Origin: Rhineura floridana
Lineage: Eukaryota > Chordata > Lepidosauria > Squamata > Rhineuridae
NCBI RefSeq assembly: GCF_030035675.1
Contig: NC_084481.1
Location: forward strand, 232,406,927 to 232,470,926
Reading direction: 5' to 3'
DNA: 64,000 nt
How positions within the stretch are numbered: position 1 is the stretch's first letter; every line of letters starts with the position of its first letter. The notes under the pieces were generated by a model. That model was not told the origin of the DNA. It saw only the letters and a list, made by a program, of their open reading frames with translations, and did not search any database. Both the position numbers and the translations under genes were made by a program. Below, piece after piece: positions 57,801-59,426 of this stretch.

Positions 57801-59426
57801 GGCTTTTGGGGTGGGTTAGGTTTTTACTGTTATGGTTTTAAATTTTAACGTTTTAATGTATTGTTTTTTATCTTGTACGTCGCCCAGAGTGGCTGGACAA
57901 CCAGCCAGATGGGCAACTAATACATTTAATAAATAAATAAATAAACCCTGATCATCTAACTTGAGGGACAAATGGGGAGGGATTAATGGGAGGAAACGTT
58001 CCTTCAGGTACGCAGGCCTTGGGCTGTCTAGGACTTGCTGAACTCCTATGCATATTGAAAATGAAATGGACTGCCTTCAAGTTGATCCTGACTTATGGCG
58101 CCCCTATGAACAGGGTTTTCATGGTAAGTGGTATTCAGAGGTGGTTTACCATTGCCTTCCTCTGTGGCTGAGAGGCAGTGACTGGCCCAAAGTCATCCAG
58201 TGAGTTCGAACCCTGGTGTCCCAGGTTGTAGTCCCGCACTTTAACCACTACACCACACTGGCTCATATATATATGTCATATATATATATGGGCTACATCT
58301 CCCATCAGCCCCAGCTAGCATGCCTAGAGGCACCCCGTTTCATGCCAGCTGGTGGATCTTGGGGTTCTAGTATAACACAAAGTGGATCCCGCAGGCCTGA
58401 GGTCTGCCTGCCCCAACTGTAAAGAGCTGAAGGCAGCATATGTGGGTCACCCCCACCACCCAGAATTGTATCATTGCACAAATAGGGATGGATGAATCTG
58501 CCAAGTTTGGTTTTGTTCAGTTTTTCATTTTTCCAGTTGTAGGTTGTTCTCCACTTTTCCACATCACGTTCCTTTTAAAAAAGGTAAATCTTCATAAAGC
58601 CACGGTTCACAACAGGACTCTCTTCCAAGTTGCTGGAACAGAGCGGGGCAGGGGATAAGTGGGGAAGTGTGATGGAATTTGCTGTATTGGCATATTTACT
58701 TGTTAATAATTTGTAGTAAGTAAGAGTTATTTGTATTATGGCTTTATTGTGTACTCTTTACAATACTTCTTGTGGGTTTTTTCTGTACACCGCTTAGAGA
58801 TATTATTTTATATTAAGTGGTATAGAAATAGTCTAAATAAATAAATAAATAAAAAATCATCAGCATTTTAGGGTGTCTCCAAATATACACAAGTTTGTAT
58901 GCAATTTTTTGTCTAATACACACATATTTGCAAAGCAATTTTTCCTAACGTGAAATTATTACATCTTTTTGTGTTATTTTCACAAATATATGCATTTTCA
59001 TGCACGCTTTTAGCCTAATGTGTGCATTTTTGCACATACTCCCTTGGCTGGAGAACTGCATTGCAAAATTGAGAGAAGTGTGACTTTCAAAGGACGGTTG
59101 TGTTTAGGTTTGCAAATGTCCAGTTTCAACTGAGTTAAATTTCTCCCCCATCCCCACACAAGAACTTGCTTAGGGATATTAGGGGGAGACCGGCCCATGA
59201 TCACCAAGTGAGCTTCATGACTGAATGGGATCTGAAACCGGGTTTCCCCAATGCTAATCCAACACCCTAACCGCTACACCACACTGTTCTTTTGGCAATG
59301 CAGGATGCAAATCTCAAGCTGGCCCTTGTTCAGAGCACCACAGATATCTGCCAAGCTATCCATGAGACCCACAACTTCCAGAACTTCGAGTTAACTTCCA
59401 GGAAGGAACTTCTGGATATCTTGCTG
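20040..59426 (+). CDS. MROH2B: MROH-family (maestro HEAT-like repeat) gene, 22 exons in window, both ends missing
   Basis: Twenty-two exons on the + strand, about 2.5 kb of coding sequence over 39.4 kb, encode about 830 residues of alpha-helical HEAT-like repeats. Recognition rests on blocks shared with MROH proteins as I remember them: 'TLPHRMVFRTLASL', 'LWPKLLFFVVP', 'TLTPLCRCLKEL', 'NFLYKSLG', 'YGKVALHAPKELLLPRVE', 'VLGVSIENK' and 'LKLALVQS'. They occur in the same order as in MROH1 and MROH2. The 'KSCQVLGVSIENK' region looks more like MROH2A/2B than MROH1, so the subfamily is an inference. Family members are about 1,600 residues, so roughly half is present; the C-terminus lies past 64000 and the first exon(s) upstream are not identified. 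HEAT arrays normally serve as protein-binding scaffolds; no catalytic motif is visible, and none is expected. All junctions are in phase except exon 11 to 12. No promoter or poly(A) site was found. Confidence 0.85.
20436..20846. mobile_element. Family D non-autonomous hAT-like element
   Basis: Ends CAGGGCCGGCACCAGG and GGCACCGGCCCTG are inverted repeats. Flanks CTTTTATC (20428-20435) and CCTTCATC (20847-20854) agree at 6 of 8 bases. Internal 'catcaaccaagatggcggta' and its reverse give further palindromy. Sits in MROH intron 1. Confidence 0.75.
21310..21590 (-). mobile_element. L2 LINE fragment
   Basis: 'agggtattccaaaaccttgg', 'ctgtcgcaaggaaggcgcag' and 'ctaatatggaactaggctct' follow L2 C-terminal coding order in reverse; no open frame remains. 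Confidence 0.6.
21795..21892. repeat. Compound microsatellite (CT)n(GT)n(GA)n
   Basis: About 20 CT, then 15 GT, then 12 GA units, so the outer arms can pair with each other. Confidence 0.95.
22175..22337 (+). CDS. MROH2B: MROH exon 2
   Basis: Acceptor cctgctttcttag, donor TATG|GTATGG. Starts in phase 0 with EAPERISRQARAVLLSLAS and contains the conserved block RTGTLPHRMVFRTLASLAS; ends after one base of a codon. This block is the clearest family signature in the N-terminal half. Compared with MROH1 from memory, about 45 residues are absent between exon 1 and this exon. Confidence 0.93.
22370..23195 (+). mobile_element. L2 LINE 3' end interrupted by BovB
   Basis: 22370-22884 carries L2 3' coding and UTR ('gagagggccttctctgtggt', 'ttctctgtgacgtagtttag'); a BovB copy sits at 22886-23150, and L2-like 'cctctggataatgaattcta' with an (AATA)n tail follows. 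Confidence 0.65.
22886..23150 (+). mobile_element. BovB LINE 3' end, truncated
   Basis: 82 open codons: MMKLRLSYFGHIMRRHDSLE to VTISRNQLEGI, then 'catataacaacaa'. Confidence 0.85.
23200..23335. mobile_element. Family E DNA element, left part
   Basis: 'caacctttctggaccagaca', 'caccagtcacaaaatggctg' recur at 42905-43090. Probably hAT-like; ends not defined. Confidence 0.5.
24010..24240 (-). mobile_element. CR1 LINE 3' end
   Basis: 'aagcttgctggatcaggcca', 'ttccagcaactggtatttgg' and 'catggctagtagccactgat'. Confidence 0.8.
24395..25110 (+). mobile_element. L2 LINE 3' end interrupted by BovB
   Basis: 24395-24585 ('ccccacagagatgcatgtgg', 'acacacctctttacactggc') and 25048-25110 ('ttgtaattgttgtgactcgc') are one L2 3' end; a BovB copy lies between. 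Confidence 0.65.
24588..25045 (+). mobile_element. BovB LINE 3' end, 0.46 kb
   Basis: Encodes ISMYGCESWTGKKADKRKIN, then after a one-base frame change near 24800 RRHDSLEKTIMLGKTEGSRK to AISRNRLEGT. Longer than most other BovB copies here. Confidence 0.85.
25150..25248 (+). CDS. MROH2B: MROH exon 3
   Basis: Acceptor cactcctgcag, donor TATG|GTGAGT. Enters and leaves in phase 1. Reads ELKCIPFLSLTLVYIRLIVR to HMKEEICY, a hydrophobic helix pair matching the 'VVPFL...VRVAF' segment of MROH1. The preceding intron is full of L2, BovB and CR1 copies. Confidence 0.9.
25345..25428 (+). mobile_element. CR1 3' terminus, second subfamily
   Basis: 'gattcctgcattgagcaggg', 'gttggactcaaaggccttat' and 'ctacgattctatgatg'. 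Confidence 0.75.
25430..25640 (+). mobile_element. L2-like 3' fragment before exon 4
   Basis: 'ttgcagaatgctctccccag' and 'ggctcgcctggcaccgatac' follow L2 C-terminal coding; it ends about 50 bp before exon 4. Confidence 0.5.
25692..25843 (+). CDS. MROH2B: MROH exon 4
   Basis: Acceptor acttttgttcag, donor AAG|GTGAGA. The split codon joins exon 3's g with tt (valine). Reads MENFCVAINYYYKNW, then CSFPRETESQLCSPVIPIYQ, and ends WLNDEEPK in phase 0. The pattern of a helix followed by a short loop and 'L..WL' matches MROH family HEAT repeats. Confidence 0.93.
25862..26066. mobile_element. Family G palindromic MITE
   Basis: Arms 'aatcctgggaattggagttt' and 'aactctgggaattgtagctc' with 'gagctacaatttccagagtg' opposite. 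Same family as 35745-36015 and 43577-43785. Confidence 0.7.
26090..26400 (+). mobile_element. L2-like 3' end
   Basis: 'ggaccataggagggccttt'-like start, 'aggtgaagtcatacctcttc' and 'gtaaaccactttgtggccat' fit an L2/CR1-type 3' UTR; tail 'ttaataaacaaag'. Confidence 0.55.
26728..27128 (+). mobile_element. L2 LINE 3' end
   Basis: 'ggccctcctccgggtaccaa', 'ggcccctgagttgtggaaca', then UTR 'gctatgggcggtatataaat' and a (AAATA)n tail. Confidence 0.8.
27303..27443 (+). CDS. MROH2B: MROH exon 5
   Basis: Acceptor tctcctctgcag, donor AAA|GTAAGG. Exactly 47 codons, phase 0 at both ends, so it could be skipped without a frame change. Begins VKEALLKAQWPMLGVLVRHR and ends SRILDSLLVAK; corresponds to the 'VVEALGPMSHLL' HEAT repeat of MROH1. 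Confidence 0.93.
27541..27631 (+). mobile_element. tRNA-derived SINE, 3' part
   Basis: 'gagagctgctgctagccagt' to 'ggtataaggcagattcctat'. The preceding 50 bp resemble a MITE arm. Confidence 0.65.
27635..29304 (+). mobile_element. Family B AT-rich DNA element with an L2 inserted
   Basis: Starts TAGGGATCTGCTAGAATT and ends GGTCCCATCCCTA. Flanks CTTCCTAA and GGTCCTAA agree at 6 of 8 bases. 27635-27721 and 28998-29304 equal the two halves of the uninterrupted copy at 52649-52996; an L2 occupies the gap. The right half has repeated 'atcgatatttcc' units. Confidence 0.75.
27722..28997 (-). mobile_element. L2 LINE, 3' 1.3 kb
   Basis: Minus frames: 28568-29005 with GVPQGSVLFPMLFNIYMKPL and the RT catalytic box QYADDTQLYFSF; 27908-28519 with LVTSKLDYCNALYMGLPLKM, CLHWLPVCFRARFKVLVLTY and FRCQVKTFLFSQ. 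One stop/frame change separates them near 28560. The tail region has three repeats of 'ttaaaaacacatttttaaaa'. Confidence 0.92.
29390..29482 (+). CDS. MROH2B: MROH exon 6
   Basis: Acceptor with an uninterrupted T tract ending ttag, donor CAG|GTAAGA. 31 codons, phase 0 at both ends: SLNLFLDVCEEYQTSIPKK to CDFVFQQ. It lies 85 bp after the end of a composite AT-rich transposon (27635-29304), so that insertion closely abuts the splice region. Confidence 0.92.
29617..29732. mobile_element. Hairpin MITE, copy 1
   Basis: CAGAGCTTGGAAAAG ... CTTTTCCAAGCTCTG; the two ~50-bp arms are almost perfect inverse complements around 'ccagtggccatgctggctgg'. Flanks GCGTGTTT and CGTGTTGT suggest an 8-bp duplication with decay. 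Confidence 0.8.
29949..30327 (-). mobile_element. Family A DNA element
   Basis: 'ggatgggcaaatctgtccat' to 'gaatcaaatttctccgcagt' is the reverse of the family A order. Ends 28 bp before exon 7. Confidence 0.7.
30356..30502 (+). CDS. MROH2B: MROH exon 7
   Basis: Acceptor ctttatctgttctag, donor CTG|GTAGCT, which is a weak donor. 49 codons, phase 0 at both ends. Reads AVPRDTSVQQLKMPQKVMEK, then a polar, probably disordered tail rich in Q, E and S ending EGESSSCDL. The first part aligns with the 'ICVPVESSS' stretch of MROH1; the tail is poorly conserved in the family. Confidence 0.8.
30519..30712 (-). mobile_element. tRNA-derived SINE
   Basis: 'cactgactggcagcagctct', 'gggattgaacctggatcctt' (reverse B box) and 'tgcatgcaaagcagatgctc'. 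It starts 17 bp after exon 7. Confidence 0.8.
30766..31337. mobile_element. Non-autonomous DNA element with 10-bp direct repeats
   Basis: Starts CCTATGGGCCCGTCCATAC, ends GTGGATGGGCCCTTAG (imperfect inverted repeats). Exact 10-bp flanking repeat TTTATTTAAA at 30756-30765 and 31338-31347. A 9-11-bp duplication suggests a Mutator-like family rather than hAT; superfamily uncertain. Confidence 0.7.
31493..31830 (-). mobile_element. L2 LINE 3' end
   Basis: 'tatcctgcccttcctcccag', 'ggagcccaaggcggcaaaca' and 'gaaaagataacagagatggc' are the reverse of the 5457-5800 type. Confidence 0.8.
32040..32235 (-). mobile_element. L2 LINE C-terminal fragment
   Basis: 'aaaaggccctctctcttgtc' and 'ggtcaaaactaacactttga' match L2 coding in reverse, heavily decayed. 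Confidence 0.55.
32650..32719 (+). CDS. MROH2B: MROH exon 8
   Basis: Acceptor ctgcttcccacag, donor TTAA|GTAAGG. 70 bp, phase 0 in and phase 1 out: SPSEHQQLCKDHRNILMDAF. A family A DNA element begins 35 bp after the donor (its target duplication starts at 32747). Confidence 0.88.
32755..33169 (+). mobile_element. Family A DNA transposon, complete with exact TSD
   Basis: Starts TAGGGATGGGTGAG, ends TTTCCATACCTA. Exact 8-bp duplication CCCTCTAG at 32747-32754 and 33170-33177. This is the best-defined copy of the family; 415 bp, no coding capacity. Confidence 0.85.
33268..33405. mobile_element. Family H palindromic hAT-type MITE
   Basis: CAGCCTTTCCCAACTAGTGG ... CCACTAGTTGGGAAAGGCTG. Flanks GTCTAGAG and GGCTAGAG match at 7 of 8. 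It was inserted next to another MITE arm at 33178-33266. Confidence 0.85.
33485..34425 (-). mobile_element. Family A DNA element split by a family D hAT
   Basis: 33485-33620 ('tccacacatctatttgcatt', 'catcagcattttagtccaaa') and 34168-34425 ('gtgcacttttgtacatatta', 'actgaatttctccccatctt') are one reversed family A copy. Confidence 0.7.
33621..34167. mobile_element. Family D hAT-like element, nested
   Basis: CAGGGCCGACACCAAG ... CCTGGCACCAGCCCTG. Flanks CTAATATA (33613-33620) and CTAATATG (34168-34175) match at 7 of 8. The interior repeats 'catcaaccaagatagcagca'-type units in both orientations. Confidence 0.85.
34521..34637 (+). CDS. MROH2B: MROH exon 9
   Basis: Acceptor tcttcccttgcag, donor GAGC|GTAAGC. 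Two-base start, one-base end. Reads CCCPADALDFLQTQMKDD then ERIRVGFLRNLNMIVSSDE. 'ERIRVGFLRNL' corresponds to 'NERTRVGTLQVV' in MROH1, a well-kept family block. Confidence 0.93.
34823..34932. mobile_element. Hairpin MITE, copy 2, exact 8-bp TSD
   Basis: CAGAGCTTGGAAAAG ... CTTTTCCAAGATCTG; exact duplication GACAGACA at 34815-34822 and 34933-34940, which places the family in a hAT-like superfamily. Confidence 0.88.
34985..35145 (+). mobile_element. tRNA-derived SINE
   Basis: 'gggtcagtggtagagcaaat' (A-box side), 'agctccagtcc' and 'gagctgttgccactcagtat'. Confidence 0.75.
35290..35505 (+). mobile_element. L2 LINE 3' end
   Basis: 'tttgctgccctgggctcctg' and 'gggatataaatataacgaca' with an (AACAA)n tail. 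Confidence 0.75.
35745..36015. mobile_element. Family G palindromic MITE
   Basis: 'aagaatcctgggaagtgtca' versus 'aactctgggaatggtagcat'; 'gcggtatcatagcacttcaa' at one end and 'tcaagtggtataaatgtata' at the other pair as inverted ends. Confidence 0.7.
36070..36216 (+). mobile_element. CR1-type LINE 3' end
   Basis: 'ggctggactagatggcattt' and 'gatgattctatg' fit a CR1 3' terminus, diverged. Confidence 0.55.
36413..36486 (+). CDS. MROH2B: MROH exon 10
   Basis: Acceptor cggtctcttctag, donor GGG|GTAAGG. 74 bp, two-base start and phase-0 end: CGTRNKKRPIVEAVKCLLDD. Fits the 'DKKPFILSSMRLPLLD' segment of MROH1 and continues directly into exon 11. Confidence 0.9.
36727..36920 (+). mobile_element. tRNA-derived SINE
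   Basis: 'ggccatggttcagcggcaga' (A box), 'gggttcaatcc' (B box) and 'tagatgagaccaatggtcta'. The tRNA-like head is not a usable tRNA gene. Confidence 0.82.
36951..37082. mobile_element. Palindromic MITE
   Basis: CAGGAGTAGCCAATGTGGTG ... CACCACATTGGCTAATCCTG with 'caactcccatcatcc' arms. Confidence 0.75.
37733..38222 (+). mobile_element. Family A DNA element with internal duplication
   Basis: 'gcattatattgagggaaatg' and 'gcattatattgggggaaatg' repeat within; ends 'gatttggccatccttacc'. 'ggcttgcacaaatggcttgc' is locally tandem. Confidence 0.7.
38230..38585. other. Repeat-poor intronic stretch
   Basis: No window-level repeat and no coding; candidate for non-coding conservation only by its lack of repeats. 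Confidence 0.35.
38655..38862. mobile_element. MITE remnant and L2 3' tail
   Basis: 38655-38770 has 'ccggactacaacgcccatca' and its partial inverse; 38795-38862 ends 'ggcggggtataaataaagat' plus (AAT)n, an L2 tail. Confidence 0.5.
39005..39195 (+). mobile_element. tRNA-derived SINE, complete
   Basis: Best copy in the window: A-box side 'agtagctcagtggcagagca', B box 'ggttcagtcc', core 'tgcctgaaaccctggagagc' and 3' end 'cgtaaggcagcttcctcc'. It lies 148 bp before exon 11. Confidence 0.88.
39344..39466 (+). CDS. MROH2B: MROH exon 11
   Basis: Acceptor ccccgctgcaacag, donor CCA|GTAAGT. 41 codons, phase 0: VRKAILCFIKELLRSQNVEG to FKQFTVPIGQP. A second GT four bases downstream (exon end 39470) would leave one base and would restore phase with the only stop-free start of exon 12; the first donor is the stronger by consensus. 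Confidence 0.92.
39613..39745. mobile_element. Palindromic MITE
   Basis: 'ggggaacctttggccttcca' and 'tggaaggccaaatgttcccc' face each other. Confidence 0.75.
40127..40342 (+). mobile_element. CR1 LINE 3' end, second subfamily
   Basis: 'aacatcaggaaaaacttcct', 'agcagggggctggactcaat' and terminal 'ctatgattctat' units. A MITE remnant follows to 40430, 40 bp before exon 12's region. Confidence 0.85.
40479..40618 (+). CDS. MROH2B: MROH exon 12, acceptor uncertain
   Basis: Donor AAA|GTGAGT is clear. The conserved part reads RVQELCIDVLEHLNTSAEGM and is in frame with exon 13. The best-looking acceptor, cttcttcttag ending at 40473, puts an immediate TGA in this frame. An AG at 40478 avoids it but needs one base from exon 11. 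Alternatively the frame changes inside the A-rich run at about 40530-40550. It could be an assembly error, an alternative donor in exon 11, or a real lesion. Confidence 0.7.
40715..41240 (-). repeat. Family X repeat, uninterrupted copy
   Basis: Shares 'ggcatcaggcaggaagaaga' and 'ttattcaggagtggctctga' in reverse with 46600-47960. Ends and class unknown. Confidence 0.55.
41645..42018 (+). mobile_element. CR1 LINE 3' end, second subfamily
   Basis: 'aggctgaggggtgatgtgat', 'atgggctcaagttacaggaa' and 'ttggacttgatgaccttaga' are the C-terminal codons and 3' UTR. Confidence 0.85.
42566..42704 (+). CDS. MROH2B: MROH exon 13
   Basis: Acceptor cctcctctttgcag, donor GGAG|GTTTGT. Reads ALWPKLLFFVVPAVYTPTLT, then PLCRCLKELAFIRQDDSTLF and ends phase 1. 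'LWP.LL.F..P' and 'LTPLCR.L..L' are the strongest MROH signatures in the window. Confidence 0.95.
42905..43430. mobile_element. Family E DNA element
   Basis: 'cagtcacaaaatggctgctg' recurs at 23260; right end 'gtgcctgtgagtgccacact'. Boundaries uncertain. Confidence 0.5.
43577..43785. mobile_element. Family G palindromic MITE
   Basis: 'agaattgtgggaagtgtagt' versus 'gaactacaattcccagaatc', and 'cagtatcataccactttaaa' at the left end. Confidence 0.72.
44073..44113 (+). CDS. MROH2B: MROH exon 14 (41 bp)
   Basis: Acceptor ttcctttctag, donor CTG|GTGAGG. Short exon: two bases complete a valine codon, then CLPSAQGLVARLL, ending phase 0. It corresponds to 'SLPSPYAVTGRLL' of MROH1. Both phases match their neighbours, which is what supports such a small exon. 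Confidence 0.88.
44214..44806 (-). mobile_element. BovB LINE 3' end, 0.6 kb
   Basis: Minus strand encodes WVLEQIKPELSLEAKMMKLR and GSRKRGRPNKRWMDSIKEAT; upstream part (44580-44806) is the region before it with frame breaks. Lies 100 bp after exon 14. Confidence 0.85.
44957..45144 (-). mobile_element. Sauria-type SINE
   Basis: Reverse strand: tRNA-like head 'gtcagtgtggtgtagtggtt' (A box), B box in 'gagttcaaaac', then 'gggccagtcactgcctctca' and BovB-like tail ending 'cagcccatttccat'. Slightly shortened in the middle. Confidence 0.87.
45309..45441 (-). mobile_element. tRNA-derived SINE, partial
   Basis: 'tgtctacactgactggcagc' and 'agccctacctggagatgctc', then 'gattgagctacagccct'. Confidence 0.75.
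45467..45670 (-). mobile_element. tRNA-derived SINE
   Basis: 'attctgagtcagatcattgg', 'agggactgaacctccagatg' and 'gctccaccactgagctaa', arranged next to the previous copy in the same orientation. Confidence 0.78.
45753..46085. mobile_element. Family F long palindromic element
   Basis: TAGAGTTGCCAGGTTC ... GAACCTGGCAACCCTA; the two ~160-bp halves are inverse complements. Flanks TTCCAGAA (45745-45752) and TTCCAGAG (46086-46093) are an 8-bp duplication with one mismatch. Ends 39 bp before exon 15. Confidence 0.87.
46125..46278 (+). CDS. MROH2B: MROH exon 15
   Basis: Acceptor tctcctgccaacag, donor ACAG|GTAACC. Begins VLASNPTQRGSWALQLLHAL, then HGNIHTAITKLWAKQVPFLW, ends after one base. Matches 'GRGAAALRLLSVLHPNIHP' of MROH1. 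A 333-bp palindromic element (45753-46085) ends 39 bp upstream, so the branch point may lie in or next to transposon sequence. Confidence 0.95.
46765..47640. mobile_element. Family H hAT-type MITE, interrupted
   Basis: CAGCCTTTCCCAACCAG at the left, CTGGTTGGGAAAGGCTG at the right; exact 8-bp duplication CATTAGGG at 46757-46764 and 47641-47648. An LTR sits within its left arm. Confidence 0.88.
46807..47539 (+). mobile_element. Solo LTR (fossil LTR element, family undetermined)
   Basis: 733 bp starting TGTGA and ending TCACA, flanked by an exact 5-bp target duplication GACCA (46802-46806 and 47540-47544). An AATAAA-like signal lies near 47247. No internal region is present, so it is a solo LTR left after recombination. 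Five-bp duplications occur in retroviruses and Gypsy-type elements; I cannot choose between them. It is younger than the MITE it interrupts. Confidence 0.8.
47995..48066 (+). mobile_element. L2 LINE 3' terminus
   Basis: 'gccctgggctcctgttggga' and 'gggcagggtataaatttaaa'. Confidence 0.7.
48201..48503. mobile_element. Family F long palindromic element
   Basis: TAGGGTTGCCAGGTTC ... CTTGCGACCCTA; same family as 45753-46085, with a shorter left half. No target duplication recognised. It ends 147 bp before exon 16. Confidence 0.8.
48651..48697 (+). CDS. MROH2B: MROH exon 16 (47 bp)
   Basis: Acceptor ctcttccccaacag, donor CAG|GTAGGA. Two bases complete a glutamate codon; then STEIQRKKWEQTLLQ, phase 0. 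Equivalent to 'PQEEWEEKLLM' in MROH1. Confidence 0.88.
48858..49010. mobile_element. Palindromic MITE, decayed
   Basis: 'gggtagccaatgtgatgttc' and 'gaaggtctgaggttccccat' with 'accatcagcccaagcc' in the arm. Confidence 0.65.
49221..49328 (+). CDS. MROH2B: MROH exon 17
   Basis: Acceptor cctttctctatag, donor AGG|GTGTGT. 36 codons, phase 0: FLRRTLETIDDNTWTQNLSR to AQQSAER. 'FLR.TL..I.DN.W...LS.EL' is shared with MROH1. Confidence 0.94.
49395..49775 (-). mobile_element. CR1 LINE 3' end
   Basis: 'gagtcctgctggagcaggcc', 'gcaactggttttcagaagca' and 'ctgccctgaatcttccaatg'. A further CR1 piece in the same orientation is at 50888-50952. Confidence 0.8.
49991..50611 (-). mobile_element. BovB LINE 3' end, arm 1 of an inverted pair
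   Basis: Minus strand encodes VKDYQYLGTVINQNGDNSQE, REIRRRLGLGSAA-like text, ISMYGCESWTMKKVDKRKIN and SNWVLEQIKPELPLEAKMMK, the end of the BovB RT region. Confidence 0.88.
50612..50886 (+). mobile_element. BovB LINE 3' end, arm 2 of an inverted pair
   Basis: Begins 'cgctagaagctaaaatgatg' and reads KTIMLGKTEGSRKRGRPNKR to AISHDRLEGT, then 'cacataacaacaa'. Head to head with 49991-50611. Confidence 0.87.
50888..50952 (-). mobile_element. CR1 LINE internal fragment
   Basis: 'tttcaatacctttccaaatg' and 'agcatggaatttgccttttt' match the CR1 region at 8346-8400. It ends about 80 bp before exon 18. Confidence 0.75.
51036..51155 (+). CDS. MROH2B: MROH exon 18
   Basis: Acceptor attcttctctttcag, donor GAG|GTGAGC. 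40 codons, phase 0: NFLYKSLGVSLTCCVDPIFV to NYMEALERE. 'NFLYK.(I/L)G..L' and the closing acidic helix are diagnostic of the family. Confidence 0.95.
51180..52085. other. Intron with no clear gene; small MITE remnant
   Basis: Only 51918-51985 ('gggaattgcagtccaaaaca') looks like a MITE arm. The rest is unassigned. Confidence 0.4.
52088..52203. mobile_element. Hairpin MITE, copy 3
   Basis: TAGAGCTTGGAAAAG ... CTTTTCCAAGCTCTG; almost base-for-base the same as 29617-29732. Target duplication not recognisable. Confidence 0.85.
52385..52510 (+). CDS. MROH2B: MROH exon 19
   Basis: Acceptor ttccactttacag, donor AAG|GTAATG. 42 codons, phase 0: KVIKILSFSAMGHLDLTLAT, then LHAFGAGMGLKIKISSIVSR, ending YK. 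Matches the 'GHF/HLTL..L..FG' HEAT repeat of MROH2 proteins. A hairpin MITE ends 181 bp upstream. Confidence 0.93.
52649..52996 (+). mobile_element. Family B AT-rich DNA element, uninterrupted
   Basis: 'caattcggatttggtaccga', 'aattttccattaattcgctg' and 'ttgaaccggcaccggccaaa', ending 'cccatccctag'. Shows the continuous form of 27635-29304. Confidence 0.75.
53020..53985. other. Repeat-poor intronic stretch before exon 20
   Basis: No window-level repeats. 53500-53830 is AT-rich with TAATTAC, GCAATTAAG, TATTAATTAAAG and AGATAAC motifs. The ORF at 53176-53499 has no family resemblance and I do not call it a gene. Confidence 0.4.
53988..54140 (+). CDS. MROH2B: MROH exon 20, followed by a GC donor
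   Basis: Acceptor tctgttgctcag. 51 codons, phase 0: DYQQGRRGHVHQMLMLAYGK, then VALHAPKELLLPRVEADIMK, ending YYRKSCQ. The exon ends CAG|GCAAGA: the donor starts GC, not GT, but otherwise fits the strict consensus of GC-AG introns. The nearest GT, seven bases on, would break the frame with exon 21. Confidence 0.93.
54461..54640 (+). mobile_element. tRNA-derived SINE, diverged
   Basis: 'gaactgcctgaggccctgga' and 'atcatactgggctagattca' follow the SINE core. Confidence 0.6.
54645..54785. mobile_element. Palindromic MITE
   Basis: 'atgtggccctccaggtgttg' and 'caacatctggagggccaaag'; 'tgaactacacttcccatcat' arm. Confidence 0.78.
54800..54930 (+). mobile_element. L2 LINE C-terminal fragment
   Basis: 'gcactggttgccagtttatt' encodes LHWLPVYFQAQFKVLTLLFK, the conserved L2 C-terminal block. 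Confidence 0.75.
55319..55345 (+). CDS. MROH2B: MROH exon 21 (27-bp micro-exon)
   Basis: Acceptor tttcatttgtccag, donor AAG|GTAAGT. Nine codons, VLGVSIENK, phase 0 at both ends. The sequence equals the 'VLGIKVETK' stretch of MROH1 that sits between the segments encoded by exons 20 and 22, which supports it despite its size. Confidence 0.87.
55440..55680 (+). mobile_element. CR1 LINE 3' end
   Basis: 'gccagttgctgggaatcaca', 'tggccactgtgagaacagga' and 'agctcttctgatgttcttat'. Confidence 0.82.
55775..55950 (+). mobile_element. tRNA-derived SINE
   Basis: 'agagcatctgctttgcatgc', B box 'ggttcaatcta' and 'gagctgctgccagtcagtgt'. Confidence 0.8.
56139..56292. repeat. Degenerate tandem array of AACCAGTTAA-like units
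   Basis: About 10-12 units of (A)ACCAGTTAAAC with insertions; no other tandem of this kind in the window. Confidence 0.8.
56560..57945 (+). mobile_element. L2 LINE, 3' 1.4 kb with RT domain
   Basis: 56567-57067 reads DPFQSGFRPGHGTETALVAL, FLDLSAAFDTVDHVILLDRL, GVPQGSILSPMLFNIYIKPL and the catalytic YADD in QYADDTQLYLSF. A stop at about 57065 and a one-base frame change near 57230 separate it from 57229-57819 (LVTSRLDYCNALYVGLPLKM, LHWLPVVYQAQFKVLVLTFK). Ends with (AAAT)n. 5'-truncated. Confidence 0.93.
58054..58265 (-). mobile_element. Sauria-type SINE, full length
   Basis: Reverse strand: head 'gagccagtgtggtgtagtgg' with the A box, B box 'gggttcgaac', 'ctttgggccagtcactgcct', then 'ggcgccataagtcaggatca' (BovB-like). 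A short (AT)n follows at 58266-58289. Confidence 0.9.
58483..59156 (-). mobile_element. Family A DNA element with an L2-like 3' end inside
   Basis: Starts TAGGGATGGATGAATCTG, ends CTCCCCCATCCCCA. 58630-58855 is a foreign piece ending 'aaataaataaataaataa', an L2-like tail. Confidence 0.72.
59175..59290 (-). mobile_element. Sauria-type SINE head, adjacent to exon 22
   Basis: 'caccaagtgagcttcatgac', 'atctgaaaccgggtttcccc' (reverse B box) and 'ccctaaccgctacaccacac' (reverse A box). It ends about 14 bp before the exon 22 boundary. Confidence 0.82.
59304..59426 (+). CDS. MROH2B: MROH exon 22 (last in window)
   Basis: Acceptor ttggcaatgcag, donor CTG|GTGAGG. 41 codons, phase 0: DANLKLALVQSTTDICQAIH to SRKELLDILL. 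'LKL.LVQS' and 'F..KEL' are family blocks. The sequence just upstream, including a CCCTAAC branch-point-like motif, belongs to a degenerate Sauria SINE (59175-59290). The remaining exons lie beyond the window; 59427-64000 holds none that I recognise. Confidence 0.93.

Noticed and set aside
56567-57819. Host reverse-transcriptase-like gene
   Set aside because: Clear L2 LINE: truncated 5' end, stop and frame change, AAAT tail.
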